Assembly (NCBI GenBank): GCA_963757265.1
Contig: CAVWRA010000006.1
Span: forward strand, 1,054,001 to 1,118,000
Origin: CAIVVT01 sp963757265
GTDB taxonomy: Bacteria; Acidobacteriota; Terriglobia; Bryobacterales; Bryobacteraceae
Direction of reading: 5' to 3'
Length of the DNA stretch: 64,000 nt
The position numbers were made by a program, and so were the translations under genes. This document shows, piece after piece, positions 1-8,272 of the stretch (position 1 is its first letter; the number at the start of each line of letters is the position of its first letter). The notes beneath the pieces are model-generated. The model was not told the DNA's origin. It searched no databases and worked only from the letters and a program-made list of their open reading frames with translations.

Positions 1-2
1 TG

Positions 3-314
3 CGGCCGAGGCGCAGCGAGTCGGGCCAGAGCCAGCCGCAGCTGCGCATCACCAAGGAAGGCGACATCTATCTGCGGACCATGCTGGTGCAGGGCGCGCA
101 TTACATTCTGGGCTGGCGCGGGCCGGACACGGACCTGCGGCGCTGGGGGCTGAAGCTGGCCGTGCGCGGCGGCAAGAACGCCAAGAAGCGGGCCATCGTC
201 GCGGTGGCGCGGAAACTGGCCGTGCTGCTGCATCGATTGTGGACCACGGGCGAAGTCTATGAGCCGCTCCGCAACAGCAACGCCCGCTCGCGTTTGAAAC
301 GAGCGGCAGCTTAA
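3..314 (+). CDS. IS110-family transposase, C-terminal part (cut by window edge)
   Basis: The reading frame is open from the left edge and ends at the TAA at 312-314. The visible 103 residues match the end of the Transposase_20 (IS110/IS116/IS902) region: the stretch QPQLRITKEGDIYLRTMLVQ, then a basic helix with KLAVRGGKNAKKRAIVAVAR and a closing LHRLWTTGEVYEPL. In IS110 enzymes this C-terminal domain carries the serine that works with the N-terminal DEDD RuvC-like site; the N-terminal half lies outside the window, so I cannot tell whether the element is complete. IS110 elements usually lack terminal inverted repeats, which fits the absence of an obvious end downstream. No second transposase frame is visible to the right. 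Confidence 0.85.
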   Translation, partial: RPRRSESGQSQPQLRITKEGDIYLRTMLVQGAHYILGWRGPDTDLRRWGLKLAVRGGKNAKKRAIVAVARKLAVLLHRLWTTGEVYEPLRNSNARSRLKRAAA

Positions 315-666
315 ATGGATTGGAGTGTGATGCAAATCGCCGGGTTCGGGTGACTGCGAGGTCGCGGCGGAAGAGCGTTCCTGGAAACGGGGGCGCCACT
401 TCGGCACAGAGATGGCAGCACCCGTTCGAAATTGAGGACCCCAACTGGCACCGGAGCAAACCGCTCCATCAAGAGTGCGAATGGAAGCAGGGCGATCCGG
501 CGGTGGCGGAACAGACAACAGAGCATTGCCGGGAACAGGCGGCAGAACAGAGCAGTGCTGAGAATAGGAAGACGCGAGGACGCCGCGGCGCCTCCCGTCG
601 GTCGGCCAACAGCGGCAGGAAAGAATTTGAGAAAAAACCCTTGACCGGGGCAGCCTTCTCATGGAA

Positions 667-735
667 GCCGCGACCGTGAGGGAGCGGTGCGTGACGGAGC
701 CGCTCGTTTCAGAGCCGCGACCGTGAGGGAGCGGT
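667..735 (-). repeat. Dispersed GC-rich repeat, two copies
   Basis: Two copies of a 22-base unit (667-688 and 714-735) read GCCGCGACCGTGAGGGAGCG plus GT. The reverse complement belongs to the same family as the tandem array at 17198-17370, where the unit reads ACTCCCTTACGGTCGCGGCT. The family is therefore dispersed and found in both orientations. It carries no gene of its own. Confidence 0.7.
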
Positions 736-1003
736 CGTGTTGCAACGGCGCCGCGACCCCCAACTTGCGCTGGGGACACCGAGGCCTACTATCCTTCAAC
801 GATGACCACCTCAGCCTCTGCCGAGGGCGACACCCAAGCGCCCCCCCGTGGACGTTTGGGTGTCGCCCGCGCAGCACTCACACGACCCAGTCGCGCGCTG
901 TGACGGAGCCGTGCCTGCAGGAGCGTTTTTTCGTTTCTCATTCGCCCATCGAAAGGCCATCAAAGAACATTTCCAGCGAACCTGATTTAATGTTGCTAAG
1001 CCA

Positions 1004-1215
1004 TTTGTTTGCCACACATCCACCCTGAGGCACTGTGCGTCGTGTTAATGTGACCTCTTAATGTTTGTAACCCCTATCATTGCAATAGATCCACCGTGAC
1101 GCCCGGTGCCGCGCGTTAATGTGGCATGTTAATGTTCGTAAGCTCAATCATTGCAATAGATCCACCTTGACGCACGGTGCGGAGTGTTAATGTTGGCCAA
1201 AATCCCCCTCAAATT
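1004..1215. repeat. Degenerate tandem repeat, period 71
   Basis: The word ATCCACC recurs at 1018, 1089 and 1160, exactly 71 bases apart. Each unit also holds a GTTAATGT word and a GGTGC-like word, and units 2 and 3 begin with TTGCAATAGATCCACC. A further TTTGCCACAGATCCACC at about 1231 is out of phase (81 bases). The units have diverged, so this is an old array. Confidence 0.65.
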
Positions 1216-1393
1216 CACTTAAGCCCTTTGTTTGCCACAGATCCACCATGAACCACCGTGAAAATCAAATCAGTCCTTTAAAATTAAACACTTGCGCACA
1301 TCGTGAAAACGAATTTTTCGCAATATTCCGCTAAGTCCTTTAGAAAACTGCGATTACAAAAAATGGCAAAAAACCGCATTTCCCACGGTCAGA

Positions 1394-1416
1394 ACACGGT
1401 GAAAACCGTGTTTTTT
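1394..1416 (+). terminator. Intrinsic-terminator-like hairpin
   Basis: ACACGGT (1394-1400), a GAAA loop, ACCGTGT (1405-1411), then a run of six T (1411-1416). The stem is perfect over 7 pairs and the T-run is on the plus strand, so it would stop transcription entering from the IS110 side. The adjacent serine hydrolase is on the minus strand and ends at 1471, so this terminator faces it. Confidence 0.55.
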
Positions 1417-1422
1417 CGCGGT

Positions 1423-1448
1423 GAAGACACGGCAAAAACCCTGTCTTC
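1423..1448. other. Second hairpin beside the hydrolase 3' end
   Basis: GAAGACA (1423-1429) pairs perfectly with TGTCTTC (1442-1448) across a 12-base loop. There is no T-run on either side. It lies 22 bases beyond the stop codon of the minus-strand serine hydrolase and may protect or end that message. Confidence 0.4.
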
Positions 1449-1470
1449 GCGCTTGAATCGCACCGCGCCG

Positions 1471-2901
1471 CTACTTTTTCCGCTTGGCCGTGCCGCCAGC
1501 TGCGTTCAGGTCGAACGAGCCGTCGGCCTGCTTGACGAACTTCACGTCCGGTGCAGTGCCGTCCATATCGAAGAACGAGTCCGCGGAGTCGGCCACGAGG
1601 TCCACGTTGTCGCCGCCGACCCCGGCAATCAGTCTGCCTTCCTTCAAACGGACGTTGACCGTCGGTCCGCCGGGGAATTGGTAGTCCCCCACGTACGCCT
1701 GCAGCACCGCTGGATCGAGTGTGACCACGGTCCGCTCCTTGGTCCGGAAATCCACCCAGCCATACTCCGCCGCGATGGCCCTGAGAATCTCGTTGGCCAG
1801 CGCGCCCCCGTTGTCCCCGTTGGTCATCACCATCGCGCCTTCCCCGCTGTCGCGATAGGCGAAGAACTGGCAGCGGAAGCCTTCGTTGGCCCCGCCGTGC
1901 GAGAACGACGCCCGCCCATCCGTGTCCCCGATGCCGAAGCCCAGTCCGTAGTCGCCCGCGCTCTTCGTGAGCATGGTCCGAACCGTCTCCGGCCGCAGCA
2001 TACGGCCGGGCTTCTGAATCTCCACAATGATCCGCGCGAAATCCGCCGGCGTGGTCCACAGGCCGGCGGCGGTCTTCTCCGGATAGGTGTGCCAGCGCCC
2101 CGCCACCGGCTGGCCGTCCCCCCGGTAGGCCGTCGCGGCGTCGCGCGCCAGCGGCTCGGCGAGGGGCTGCTGGTAGGTGCTGTGCCGCATCCCGAGCGGT
2201 TCCAGCACCAGTTCGCGCGCCACCTGGTCGAAGGGCTTGCCCGTGACGTCCTCCACCAGCAGTTGCATCACCGCGTAGCCTCCGCCGGCATAGCGGAACC
2301 CGCTGCCCGGCGTCTTGTCCACCCGCGCCGCCGCGGTGTTGGCCGGCGGCTGAGCGTCCAGCAGTTGAACCAGCGTCGGTACTGCCGCGCCCTGCGCGTA
2401 GCCCGGGAAGCCGTGCACCGTCAGCCCGGCGTTGTGGCTGAGCAGCCGCCGCAGCGTCACTTTCTCTGTTTTAGTGAACTCGTTCTCCGGCACCTTCCAC
2501 GACCGCAATTTCAGGTTCACGTCCTCGTCCAGGCTCAGCTTGCCCAGCTCCACCAGCCGCAGCGCCGTCATGGCGGCCACCGGTTTGCTCACCGAGGCGG
2601 CCTGAAAGACCGTGTCGGCCGCCACCGCCTTGCCGCTCTCCACGTCCGCCTGGCCGTAGCCGCGGGCCCATTCCAGCCGGCCCTCGTGGACCACCGCCAC
2701 GCTGACGCCGGGGACCTTGTAGTGGCTCATCCGCTCAGCCAGCTTCAGGCGCTCCAAGGCGCTGCCGCGGATCGTGTTCGCGCGCAGCAGCCCGTTCTCC
2801 ACGCGCTGAATGCGCTCCTCCGGCGGGCCGGCGCCCCTGAGCGCGGGACCCGCCGCCAGCGTCAGCCAGGCAGCCACGGAAACAGACACCCGGAAAGTCA
2901 T
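1471..2901 (-). CDS. Secreted serine hydrolase, class C beta-lactamase fold
   Basis: A 476-residue protein of the beta-lactamase/DD-peptidase-like (AmpC, esterase EstB) family. It begins with a Sec-type signal peptide (hydrophobic SVAAWLTLAAGPAL after MTFRVSV), so it acts in the periplasm or outside. The family nucleophile motif SxxK is present as S103-V-S-K106. The second motif is YAGGGY where AmpC has YxN, and HGG in HGGANEGF takes the place of KTG. The substitutions favour an esterase or peptidase over a true beta-lactamase. It has a C-terminal extension after the catalytic domain, as many acidobacterial members do. It stands alone, with no operon partner. Substrate cannot be told from sequence. 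Confidence 0.88.
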   Translation of the reverse strand: MTFRVSVSVAAWLTLAAGPALRGAGPPEERIQRVENGLLRANTIRGSALERLKLAERMSHYKVPGVSVAVVHEGRLEWARGYGQADVESGKAVAADTVFQAASVSKPVAAMTALRLVELGKLSLDEDVNLKLRSWKVPENEFTKTEKVTLRRLLSHNAGLTVHGFPGYAQGAAVPTLVQLLDAQPPANTAAARVDKTPGSGFRYAGGGYAVMQLLVEDVTGKPFDQVARELVLEPLGMRHSTYQQPLAEPLARDAATAYRGDGQPVAGRWHTYPEKTAAGLWTTPADFARIIVEIQKPGRMLRPETVRTMLTKSAGDYGLGFGIGDTDGRASFSHGGANEGFRCQFFAYRDSGEGAMVMTNGDNGGALANEILRAIAAEYGWVDFRTKERTVVTLDPAVLQAYVGDYQFPGGPTVNVRLKEGRLIAGVGGDNVDLVADSADSFFDMDGTAPDVKFVKQADGSFDLNAAGGTAKRKK

Positions 2902-3028
2902 GCTTCATCCTGTCACTTCGCGACCTGCGCGAGAGCGCCGGCGCGCGATTTTACACTTTGAAACCGCCGCTCCCGGCGCTGCTTATCACCTTGCTCGCCG
3001 CGCCGGCGCGGAGGCTTTTTCTGGGCCG

Positions 3029-3210
3029 TGAACGCGCGCGTTTTGGAGCCGTAACTCGAGCCCACGGCAGACGGCGCAAGACCGCTTGTTCGGAGCTGCG
3101 GCTGCTGTTTCAGAGCTGCGATCTTGAGCCAGTGGATCGTGCGTTTCTGAGCCCCGAACGCGCGCGTTTTGGAGCCGTAAATCGAGCCCGGCAGCGGGCG
3201 CAAGACGACT
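3029..3210. repeat. Two related repeat units about 129 bases apart
   Basis: GAACGCGCGCGTTTTGGAGC followed by CGTAA(C/A)TCGAGCCC occurs at about 3029 and again at about 3158. Each is followed by a loosely shared GGCGCAAGAC word. The units look like direct repeats of a dispersed intergenic family. Confidence 0.6.
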
Positions 3211-3216
3211 GGCTCG

Positions 3217-3385
3217 GAGGCGCGGACGCCTGCCTTTCCAAGCCCCGGATCGAGCGGGATGGGCCGGGGCAAACGTGCTAAAATTGGCGCGTTTTTGCCT
3301 GTAACTCGTTGATTCTTGGTTCAAAACGTGCTAGTTTCTAGCACGTTCGCGTCTTGGAGCAAGCGCCGTCCGGCATCGGATCGCG
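3217..3385 (+). repeat. Dispersed palindromic element, copy 1
   Basis: The order of parts matches the copy at 62809-62970: a GGAGGCGCGGACGC block, AAGCCCCGGATCGAGCG, a tag word (ACGTGCTA), the core TGTAACTCGTTGATTCT, a palindrome built from the same tag (CGTGCTA/TAGCACG around GTTTC), then TTGGAGCAAGCGCCG. Between the two copies the tag and the palindrome change together while the rest is kept. No transposase is adjacent. Confidence 0.5.
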
Positions 3386-3647
3386 TCCCATTCCGGCCGC
3401 CCGAATGGGGCGTTCCCAGTCCCTGCCGCAGCGTGCGGCCGGGCTCGGAGCGATCGCAGCTGATCTGAGTGAGTCGGCGCCGGTGAGGGCGGCGTTCGGT
3501 TCCATGAGCGCGCTCGCGGGAGGCCCGCAGGCGCTCCGCCCGGCTTGCGCCCCGACAGCCCGCGCGCGACCTCTGGTGGCGCCTGGCGCGCGACATTGCC
3601 GCGAATCTAAACCCATCCTCATATCCCTCGAATTCGCACGGGGCCTA

Positions 3648-3674
3648 TAAAGTTCCCCGTGAATCCGCCGATAT
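3648..3674 (+). promoter_or_regulatory. Sigma-28 (FliA) type promoter for the che operon
   Basis: TAAAGTTC (3648-3655), an 11-base spacer, then GCCGATAT (3667-3674). The enterobacterial FliA consensus is TAAAGTTT-N11-GCCGATAA, so each half matches at 7 of 8 positions with the exact spacer. It lies about 160 bases before the cheA start and points at the operon. Confidence 0.75.
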
Positions 3675-3833
3675 GTAGTTTGTGTGTCAACGCAGCATGG
3701 CCGGGGCCAGAAAAGAACTTCAAGACTCAGCATGGCACTGCGATTGAAAAGAAGAGAAGAAGATGTGCCGCCCACCACATTGCAGATAGGGATGGGTGCC
3801 GTTTGTGTGAGTGGGTGAGTGGAGGATGAGCGC

Positions 3834-6425
3834 ATGCAGGATCAGGATATAATTCGTGAATTCCTGGTCGAGAGTCATGAAAACCTCTCGCGCCTGGATC
3901 AGGAGCTGGTCGAGCTCGAAAAGCGCCCCGCGGACGGGGCTCTGCTGGCCAGCATCTTCCGCACCATTCACACCATCAAGGGCACCTGCGGCTTCTTGGC
4001 GTTCTCGACGCTGGAAGCAATGACTCATCAGGCCGAAAGCCTGCTGAGCCAGTTGCGCGATGGTCAGCGCGAGCTCAATCCAGCTCTGGTGAGCCTAATC
4101 CTGGAGACGGTCGATGCCACTCGCAAGGTGCTGGCCTCGATCGAAGCCAGCGGCGAGGAGGGCCCCGACCGCTTTGAGGACCTGACCGAGCGTCTCCGCC
4201 TCGCCTCGCAAAGACCGGCTGGTCCAGGGTGCGAATCCGCCCCCGGCACGTCGCCCGGTCCCTCGATGGAACACCCGGAAAACAGTGGTACATCCGAGTC
4301 CGGCGAAGGTCGGAAATCCGAGGAGGAGGCCGGGAAGTCTTCCGCCGTGGCGGATTCGAACATCCGCGTCGGCGTCGGGTTGCTGGACAAGCTCATGGAT
4401 CTGGTCGGGGAGCTGGTGCTGACCCGCAATCAGATCTTGCAGTTCAACACCGAGCGTGAGGATGCCGCTCTCAACGCCACCTCGCAACGGCTGAATCTCA
4501 TCACCTCCGAGTTGCAGGAGGGCGTCATGAAGACCCGCATGCAACCCATCGGAACGGTGTGGAATAAGCTGCCGCGAGTTGTTCGCGACATGGCGGTGGC
4601 GCTGGGCAAGCAGATCCGGCTGGACATGGACGGCGCCGAAACGGAGCTCGACCGGACCATTATCGAGGGCATCAAGGATCCGCTGGTCCACCTGGTACGG
4701 AACTCTTGCGATCACGGCATCGAGCCGCCGGAGATTCGCGCCCGAGCGGGTAAGCCGCCGCAGGGCAGGTTGGCTCTGCGCGCCTATCACGAAGGCGGCC
4801 AGGTCAACATCGAGATCAGCGACGACGGGGCCGGAATTGATGTTGCGCGGGTCAAACAGAAGGCCGTCGAAAAAGGGCTCCTGCGGCTCGAGCAGGCGGA
4901 GAAGCTGAGTGATCGCGAGACCCTGAACCTGATCTTCGAGCCCGGGTTCTCGACGGCGCAAGAGGTGACCAACGTTTCCGGTCGCGGCGTCGGCATGGAT
5001 GTGGTGAAGTCCAACATCGAGAAGATCGGCGGCGTGGTCGATGTCTTCAGCCGGCCCGGGGAAGGCACCACAGTCAAGCTCAAAATCCCGCTGACTCTAG
5101 CCATTATTCCCGGCCTGGTGATCACTAGCGGGGGCGAACGATTCGTGATTCCCCAAGTCAGCCTGCTCGAACTGATCCGCTTGGAGGGAGATTACAAGGA
5201 CAAGCACATCGAGCGCGTTCATGGCACACCGGTGTACCGCCGGCGCGGGAGCCTGCTGCCGATCGCCTATCTGAATCAGGTTTTGGGCCTGAAATCGGCC
5301 GAGCGGGCCGAGGCGGTCAGCATGGTTGTGCTGCAGGCCGAAGACCGGCAGTTCGGCCTGATCGTGGACGGTATCAACGACACGCAGGAAATCGTGGTCA
5401 AGCCTCTGGGCAAGCAGTTGAAAGGGCTCGACGTGTACGCCGGGGCAACGATCATGGGCGATGGGCGGGTGGCCCTGATCCTGGACGTGCTCGGCATCGG
5501 CCAGCGTTCCGGCGTACTGGCCGAATCCCATGAGCAGGCGCGCGCGGCGGCGGAACAAAAGGTGCAGGTGGGGATCGAGCAGCAGCGCTTGCTGCTGTTC
5601 CGGGCCGGCTCCTTCGAGCGCCTGGCCGTTCCACTCTCTCTCGTCGCCCGGCTTGAGGAGTTCCCCCAAAAATCGATCGAGCGTGCGGGCGGATGCCAGG
5701 TGGTCCAATACCGCAACCGTATCCTGCCCCTGGTTCCTCTGCGGGCCGTGCTCGAAGCGGGCGGGCCCGACCGGGACCAGACTCCCGATCCGGTGCAGGT
5801 CATCGTTTTCAACAACGGCGACCGCAGCGTGGGTCTGGTGGTCGACCAGATTCTGGATGTGGCGGAAGAGGCGGTTACGGTGCGACAGAAATCGGGCCGC
5901 AAGGGCCTCCTTGGCTCGGCGGTGGTGGGCAAACGCGTCACGGATTTCCTGGACCTGAACCATGTGATTCACGCCGCAGCGGAGGATTGGTTTCAAGCCG
6001 CCGGCGGGGCCGCCAACGGCAAGCGAGTCCTGGTGGCCGAAGCCTCAGCATTCTCGCGCGGCTTGATCCGCAGCAGCCTAGACATGGCAGGCTACCAGGT
6101 GCTTGAGGCCGCCAATCTCGATGGGGCGATCCGCGGGCTGGAACAGCATCCAGTGGACGTCGTGGTGGCGGCACTGGACCTGCCCCCGAACGGCTGCTCC
6201 GCTCTGTTCGATGTGTTGCGCCGGCGGCCCGAGTGGCAGGGAATTCCCGTGCTGGCGCTGGCCGATTCCGCCGAGCAGGTGCGGGCGCGAGAAGGACAGG
6301 CGGCGGATTGCCAGGATTGTCAGGTGAAGTTCGACCACAAGGCGATGCTCGAGTCGGTGGCCCGGCTGGCCTCGGCGCTGGCCGCGGCCGAGACAGCGCC
6401 AGTGGGTGCGGGAGAGGAGCGATAA
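3834..6425 (+). CDS. cheA: Chemotaxis histidine kinase CheA with C-terminal receiver-like domain
   Basis: Hybrid CheA of 863 residues. Domains in order: Hpt with the phospho-histidine in IHTIKGTCGF (H46), dimerisation helices from about residue 182 (LLDKLMDLVGELVLTRNQ), HATPase with N box HLVRNSCDHGIE, DDGAGID and GRGVGMDVV boxes, a CheW domain (about 423-549), a second CheW-like domain (about 576-715), and a receiver-like domain (about 730-855). In the receiver the phospho-acceptor position reads Ala (A780 in AALDLPPNG), while the conserved Lys is kept (VKFDH), so it is probably not phosphorylated. I chose ATG 3834 because GGAGG lies 8 bases upstream; a GTG at 3819 has no such site. It would phosphorylate CheY and CheB of this operon. 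Confidence 0.95.
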   Translation: MQDQDIIREFLVESHENLSRLDQELVELEKRPADGALLASIFRTIHTIKGTCGFLAFSTLEAMTHQAESLLSQLRDGQRELNPALVSLILETVDATRKVLASIEASGEEGPDRFEDLTERLRLASQRPAGPGCESAPGTSPGPSMEHPENSGTSESGEGRKSEEEAGKSSAVADSNIRVGVGLLDKLMDLVGELVLTRNQILQFNTEREDAALNATSQRLNLITSELQEGVMKTRMQPIGTVWNKLPRVVRDMAVALGKQIRLDMDGAETELDRTIIEGIKDPLVHLVRNSCDHGIEPPEIRARAGKPPQGRLALRAYHEGGQVNIEISDDGAGIDVARVKQKAVEKGLLRLEQAEKLSDRETLNLIFEPGFSTAQEVTNVSGRGVGMDVVKSNIEKIGGVVDVFSRPGEGTTVKLKIPLTLAIIPGLVITSGGERFVIPQVSLLELIRLEGDYKDKHIERVHGTPVYRRRGSLLPIAYLNQVLGLKSAERAEAVSMVVLQAEDRQFGLIVDGINDTQEIVVKPLGKQLKGLDVYAGATIMGDGRVALILDVLGIGQRSGVLAESHEQARAAAEQKVQVGIEQQRLLLFRAGSFERLAVPLSLVARLEEFPQKSIERAGGCQVVQYRNRILPLVPLRAVLEAGGPDRDQTPDPVQVIVFNNGDRSVGLVVDQILDVAEEAVTVRQKSGRKGLLGSAVVGKRVTDFLDLNHVIHAAAEDWFQAAGGAANGKRVLVAEASAFSRGLIRSSLDMAGYQVLEAANLDGAIRGLEQHPVDVVVAALDLPPNGCSALFDVLRRRPEWQGIPVLALADSAEQVRAREGQAADCQDCQVKFDHKAMLESVARLASALAAAETAPVGAGEER

Positions 6426-6428
6426 CCA

Positions 6429-6908
6429 ATGACAACCGGCGAGGCAAACGTGAAATCCGAACTGGCACAAACCAGCGGTCAGTTCTCCACGTTCTTCGTG
6501 GCTGACCTGTTTTTCGGCGTGGATGTTCTCAGAGTCCAGGAAGTGTTGCGCTTCCAGCAGATGACCCGCGTACCACAGGCCCCCGAGGTCATCGAGGGAC
6601 TGATCAACCTGCGCGGGCAGATTGTCACCGCCATCGACATGCGGCGCAGGCTGCGGCTGCCCCTACGCGCCGGCGACCAGATGCCGATGAACATGGTGGT
6701 CCGCACCGAGGACGGCGCGGTCAGTCTGCTGGTCGACGAGATCGGCGACGTCCTGGATGTGGACGCCGCCACCTACGAGCGGCCGCCGGAGAACCTCGAT
6801 CCAGCGGCGCGAGAACTCATCCGAGGTGTCTACAAGCTGAAGGACCGGCTGCTACTGGTCCTGGATGCGGAGCGAACGGTGGATCTGGCCGTCGGGAGGG
6901 CAGCCTAG
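6429..6908 (+). CDS. cheW: Chemotaxis coupling protein CheW
   Basis: A single CheW domain of 159 residues, the usual length. It links receptors to CheA at the signalling array. Family features are visible: FFVADLFFGVDVLRVQEV at the start, the VPQAPEVIEGLINLRG turn with the conserved NLRG, and the closing VYKLKDRLLLVLDAERTV. GGAGAGGAG precedes the ATG. The start lies 3 bases after the cheA stop, so the two are translated from one message. Confidence 0.95.
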   Translation: MTTGEANVKSELAQTSGQFSTFFVADLFFGVDVLRVQEVLRFQQMTRVPQAPEVIEGLINLRGQIVTAIDMRRRLRLPLRAGDQMPMNMVVRTEDGAVSLLVDEIGDVLDVDAATYERPPENLDPAARELIRGVYKLKDRLLLVLDAERTVDLAVGRAA

Positions 6909-6987
6909 TGCCAGGAAAGTGCCCACCACGGCGAGAGAAAAAAGTCGGAGAACCGGCGTCTCGGGAGAATGCGGGGAGGTCTTGAGA

Positions 6988-7611
6988 TTGGCCTTCACGT
7001 TCTTTTTCCGAGACCAACAAGTGCTGGAGCGGGTCGTGGAGCGCAGCCTCCCCGGCTTGGCGGGCCGCAGCCACCCCCGCATCTGGGACGCCGGCGTGGC
7101 GATGGGGCAGGAGCCGTACACGCTGTCCATACTATTCGCTGAACGCATGGGACATTTCGCCTTCGACAATCTGCGCATCGATGCCACCGATGTGGAGAAC
7201 ACGGGCCAGTTCGCCCAGATGATCGAGGCTGGCCTTTACCCCCGGGAGGAGTTGGCGCGACTGCCCGACGGCATCCTGGACAAGTACTTCGAGACCAACG
7301 GCACACCGGGATACTTTCGCGTGATTGAGAAGATCCGGCGGCGGGTTGTCTATCAGCGGCACGATCTTCTGTCATTCCAGGAAATCGGTCATGGATACGC
7401 GCTGGTCTTGTGTAAGAATGTGCTGCTCCATTTCCAACAGTCGGAGAGGATCGAGGTGCTCAGAATGTTTCACCGGGCGTTGGCGCCCGGCGGCTTGTTC
7501 GCAACTGAGCAGACACAGGACATGCCACAGGAGCTAGCCTCGCTATTTCAGCGGGTGATCCCCGACAGCCCGTTGTTCCGTAAAATCGAGAGCCCCGAAT
7601 GCGGATCGTGA
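6988..7611 (+). CDS. CheR-like methyltransferase lacking the N-terminal domain
   Basis: About 207 residues that align with the catalytic half of CheR only: FTFFFRDQQVLERV, the SAM-binding loop region DAGVAMGQEPYTLSILFAE (CheR normally has GCSTGEEPYSLAM), a helix with ATDVENTGQF, and CKNVLLHFQQSERIEVLRMF. The alpha-helical CheR_N domain is absent. I chose TTG 6988 because GGGGAGGT lies 7 bases upstream; an in-frame TTG at 6982 is too close. A full CheR lies later in the same operon (13223-14056), so this is either a second, specialised methyltransferase or a degenerate one. The SAM loop changes leave activity uncertain. Its last 13 bases overlap the next gene. Confidence 0.75.
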   Translation: MAFTFFFRDQQVLERVVERSLPGLAGRSHPRIWDAGVAMGQEPYTLSILFAERMGHFAFDNLRIDATDVENTGQFAQMIEAGLYPREELARLPDGILDKYFETNGTPGYFRVIEKIRRRVVYQRHDLLSFQEIGHGYALVLCKNVLLHFQQSERIEVLRMFHRALAPGGLFATEQTQDMPQELASLFQRVIPDSPLFRKIESPECGS

Positions 7612-8243
7612 TGTTGGAAAACAGCGGCCAGCTCTATACCTCCCAGGTGTATCTCGTGCTCGGCGACGCGAGCCGACTAGAGGACGTCAATACGCTCGTG
7701 GATGTGGGCCAGGATCCGGCCATACTGGCGAGTGTCGAGCAGGCGCCCACCGGAGTCGGCAAGTGGCCCGTGGAACAGGTTGTACTGACGCACGGCCATT
7801 CTGATCACTCCGCGCTGCTACCGCGGGTCCGCGAGGCGTTTCACCCCAAAGTGCTCGCGTTTTCTCCGAACATCGATGGCGTCGATTGTCTGTTGCGCGA
7901 CGGCGACACGATCAGGATGGGCGACGGGGATTTCGAGGTAATCCACACGCCGGGCCACAGCAGCGACTCGATCTGCCTCTACAACGAGGCAGAGGGCGTG
8001 CTCTTCGCGGGAGACTCGCCTCTGCTGATCGCGTCGCCAGAGGAAACTCATGAGGCTGGATTTCTGGCGGCATTGGAGAAACTGTGCGCCCGCGATGTGC
8101 GTGCGATCTACTTTGGGCACGGTGCTCCGCTGACCGAAAGGTGCAACGAGAGGCTGCGTGAATCGCAGAAGATGGCGACCGAAAGTCTACTGGCCATCGA
8201 AGGACAAGAACGGATCGAGAATAAGGCGCCGGCGACGGCGTAG
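7599..8243 (+). CDS. Metallo-beta-lactamase-fold hydrolase in the che operon
   Basis: A 214-residue MBL-fold protein with the metal motif THGHSDH, a later histidine in HTPGHSSDSICLY, the metal Asp in FAGDSPLL and a final FGHG. This is the glyoxalase II-like arrangement with a full set of ligands, so an active metal hydrolase is likely. The substrate is unknown. It overlaps the truncated CheR-like gene and lies just before the receptor gene, which suggests a role tied to that receptor. Diiron MBL-fold oxygen sensors are known in some chemotaxis systems, but those carry HxExDH, which is not seen here. Confidence 0.8.
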   Translation: MRIVMLENSGQLYTSQVYLVLGDASRLEDVNTLVDVGQDPAILASVEQAPTGVGKWPVEQVVLTHGHSDHSALLPRVREAFHPKVLAFSPNIDGVDCLLRDGDTIRMGDGDFEVIHTPGHSSDSICLYNEAEGVLFAGDSPLLIASPEETHEAGFLAALEKLCARDVRAIYFGHGAPLTERCNERLRESQKMATESLLAIEGQERIENKAPATA

Positions 8244-8272
8244 TAATGCAATAGGACTACAAGGACCAAACT

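Larger units (their letters stand above)
315..1393. other. Gene-free stretch with repeats
   Basis: No convincing gene lies between the transposase end and the serine hydrolase. Open frames here have no ribosome binding site and no recognisable domain. The stretch contains two inverted copies of a dispersed GC-rich repeat (667-735), a degenerate 71-base tandem repeat (about 1004-1215), and an AT-richer tail with homopolymer A tracts before two hairpins near 1394-1448. It is most likely a decayed insertion zone next to the IS110 element. Confidence 0.6.
2902..3647. other. Gene-free stretch upstream of the chemotaxis operon
   Basis: Between the divergent serine hydrolase and cheA there is no supported gene. 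It holds a pair of related GC-rich repeats (3029-3210), one copy of a dispersed palindromic element (3217-3385) and the operon promoter at its right end. Open frames here are GC-driven and unsupported. Confidence 0.6.

Noticed and set aside
1303..2961. Long plus-strand frame opposite the serine hydrolase
   Set aside because: The minus-strand protein has a signal peptide and catalytic motifs; the plus-strand product has low-complexity Arg/His/Val composition and no ribosome site.
3354..3650. Possible 98-residue gene upstream of cheA
   Set aside because: It begins inside a dispersed repeat, has biased Ala/Arg/Pro composition, no ribosome site, and ends at the promoter.
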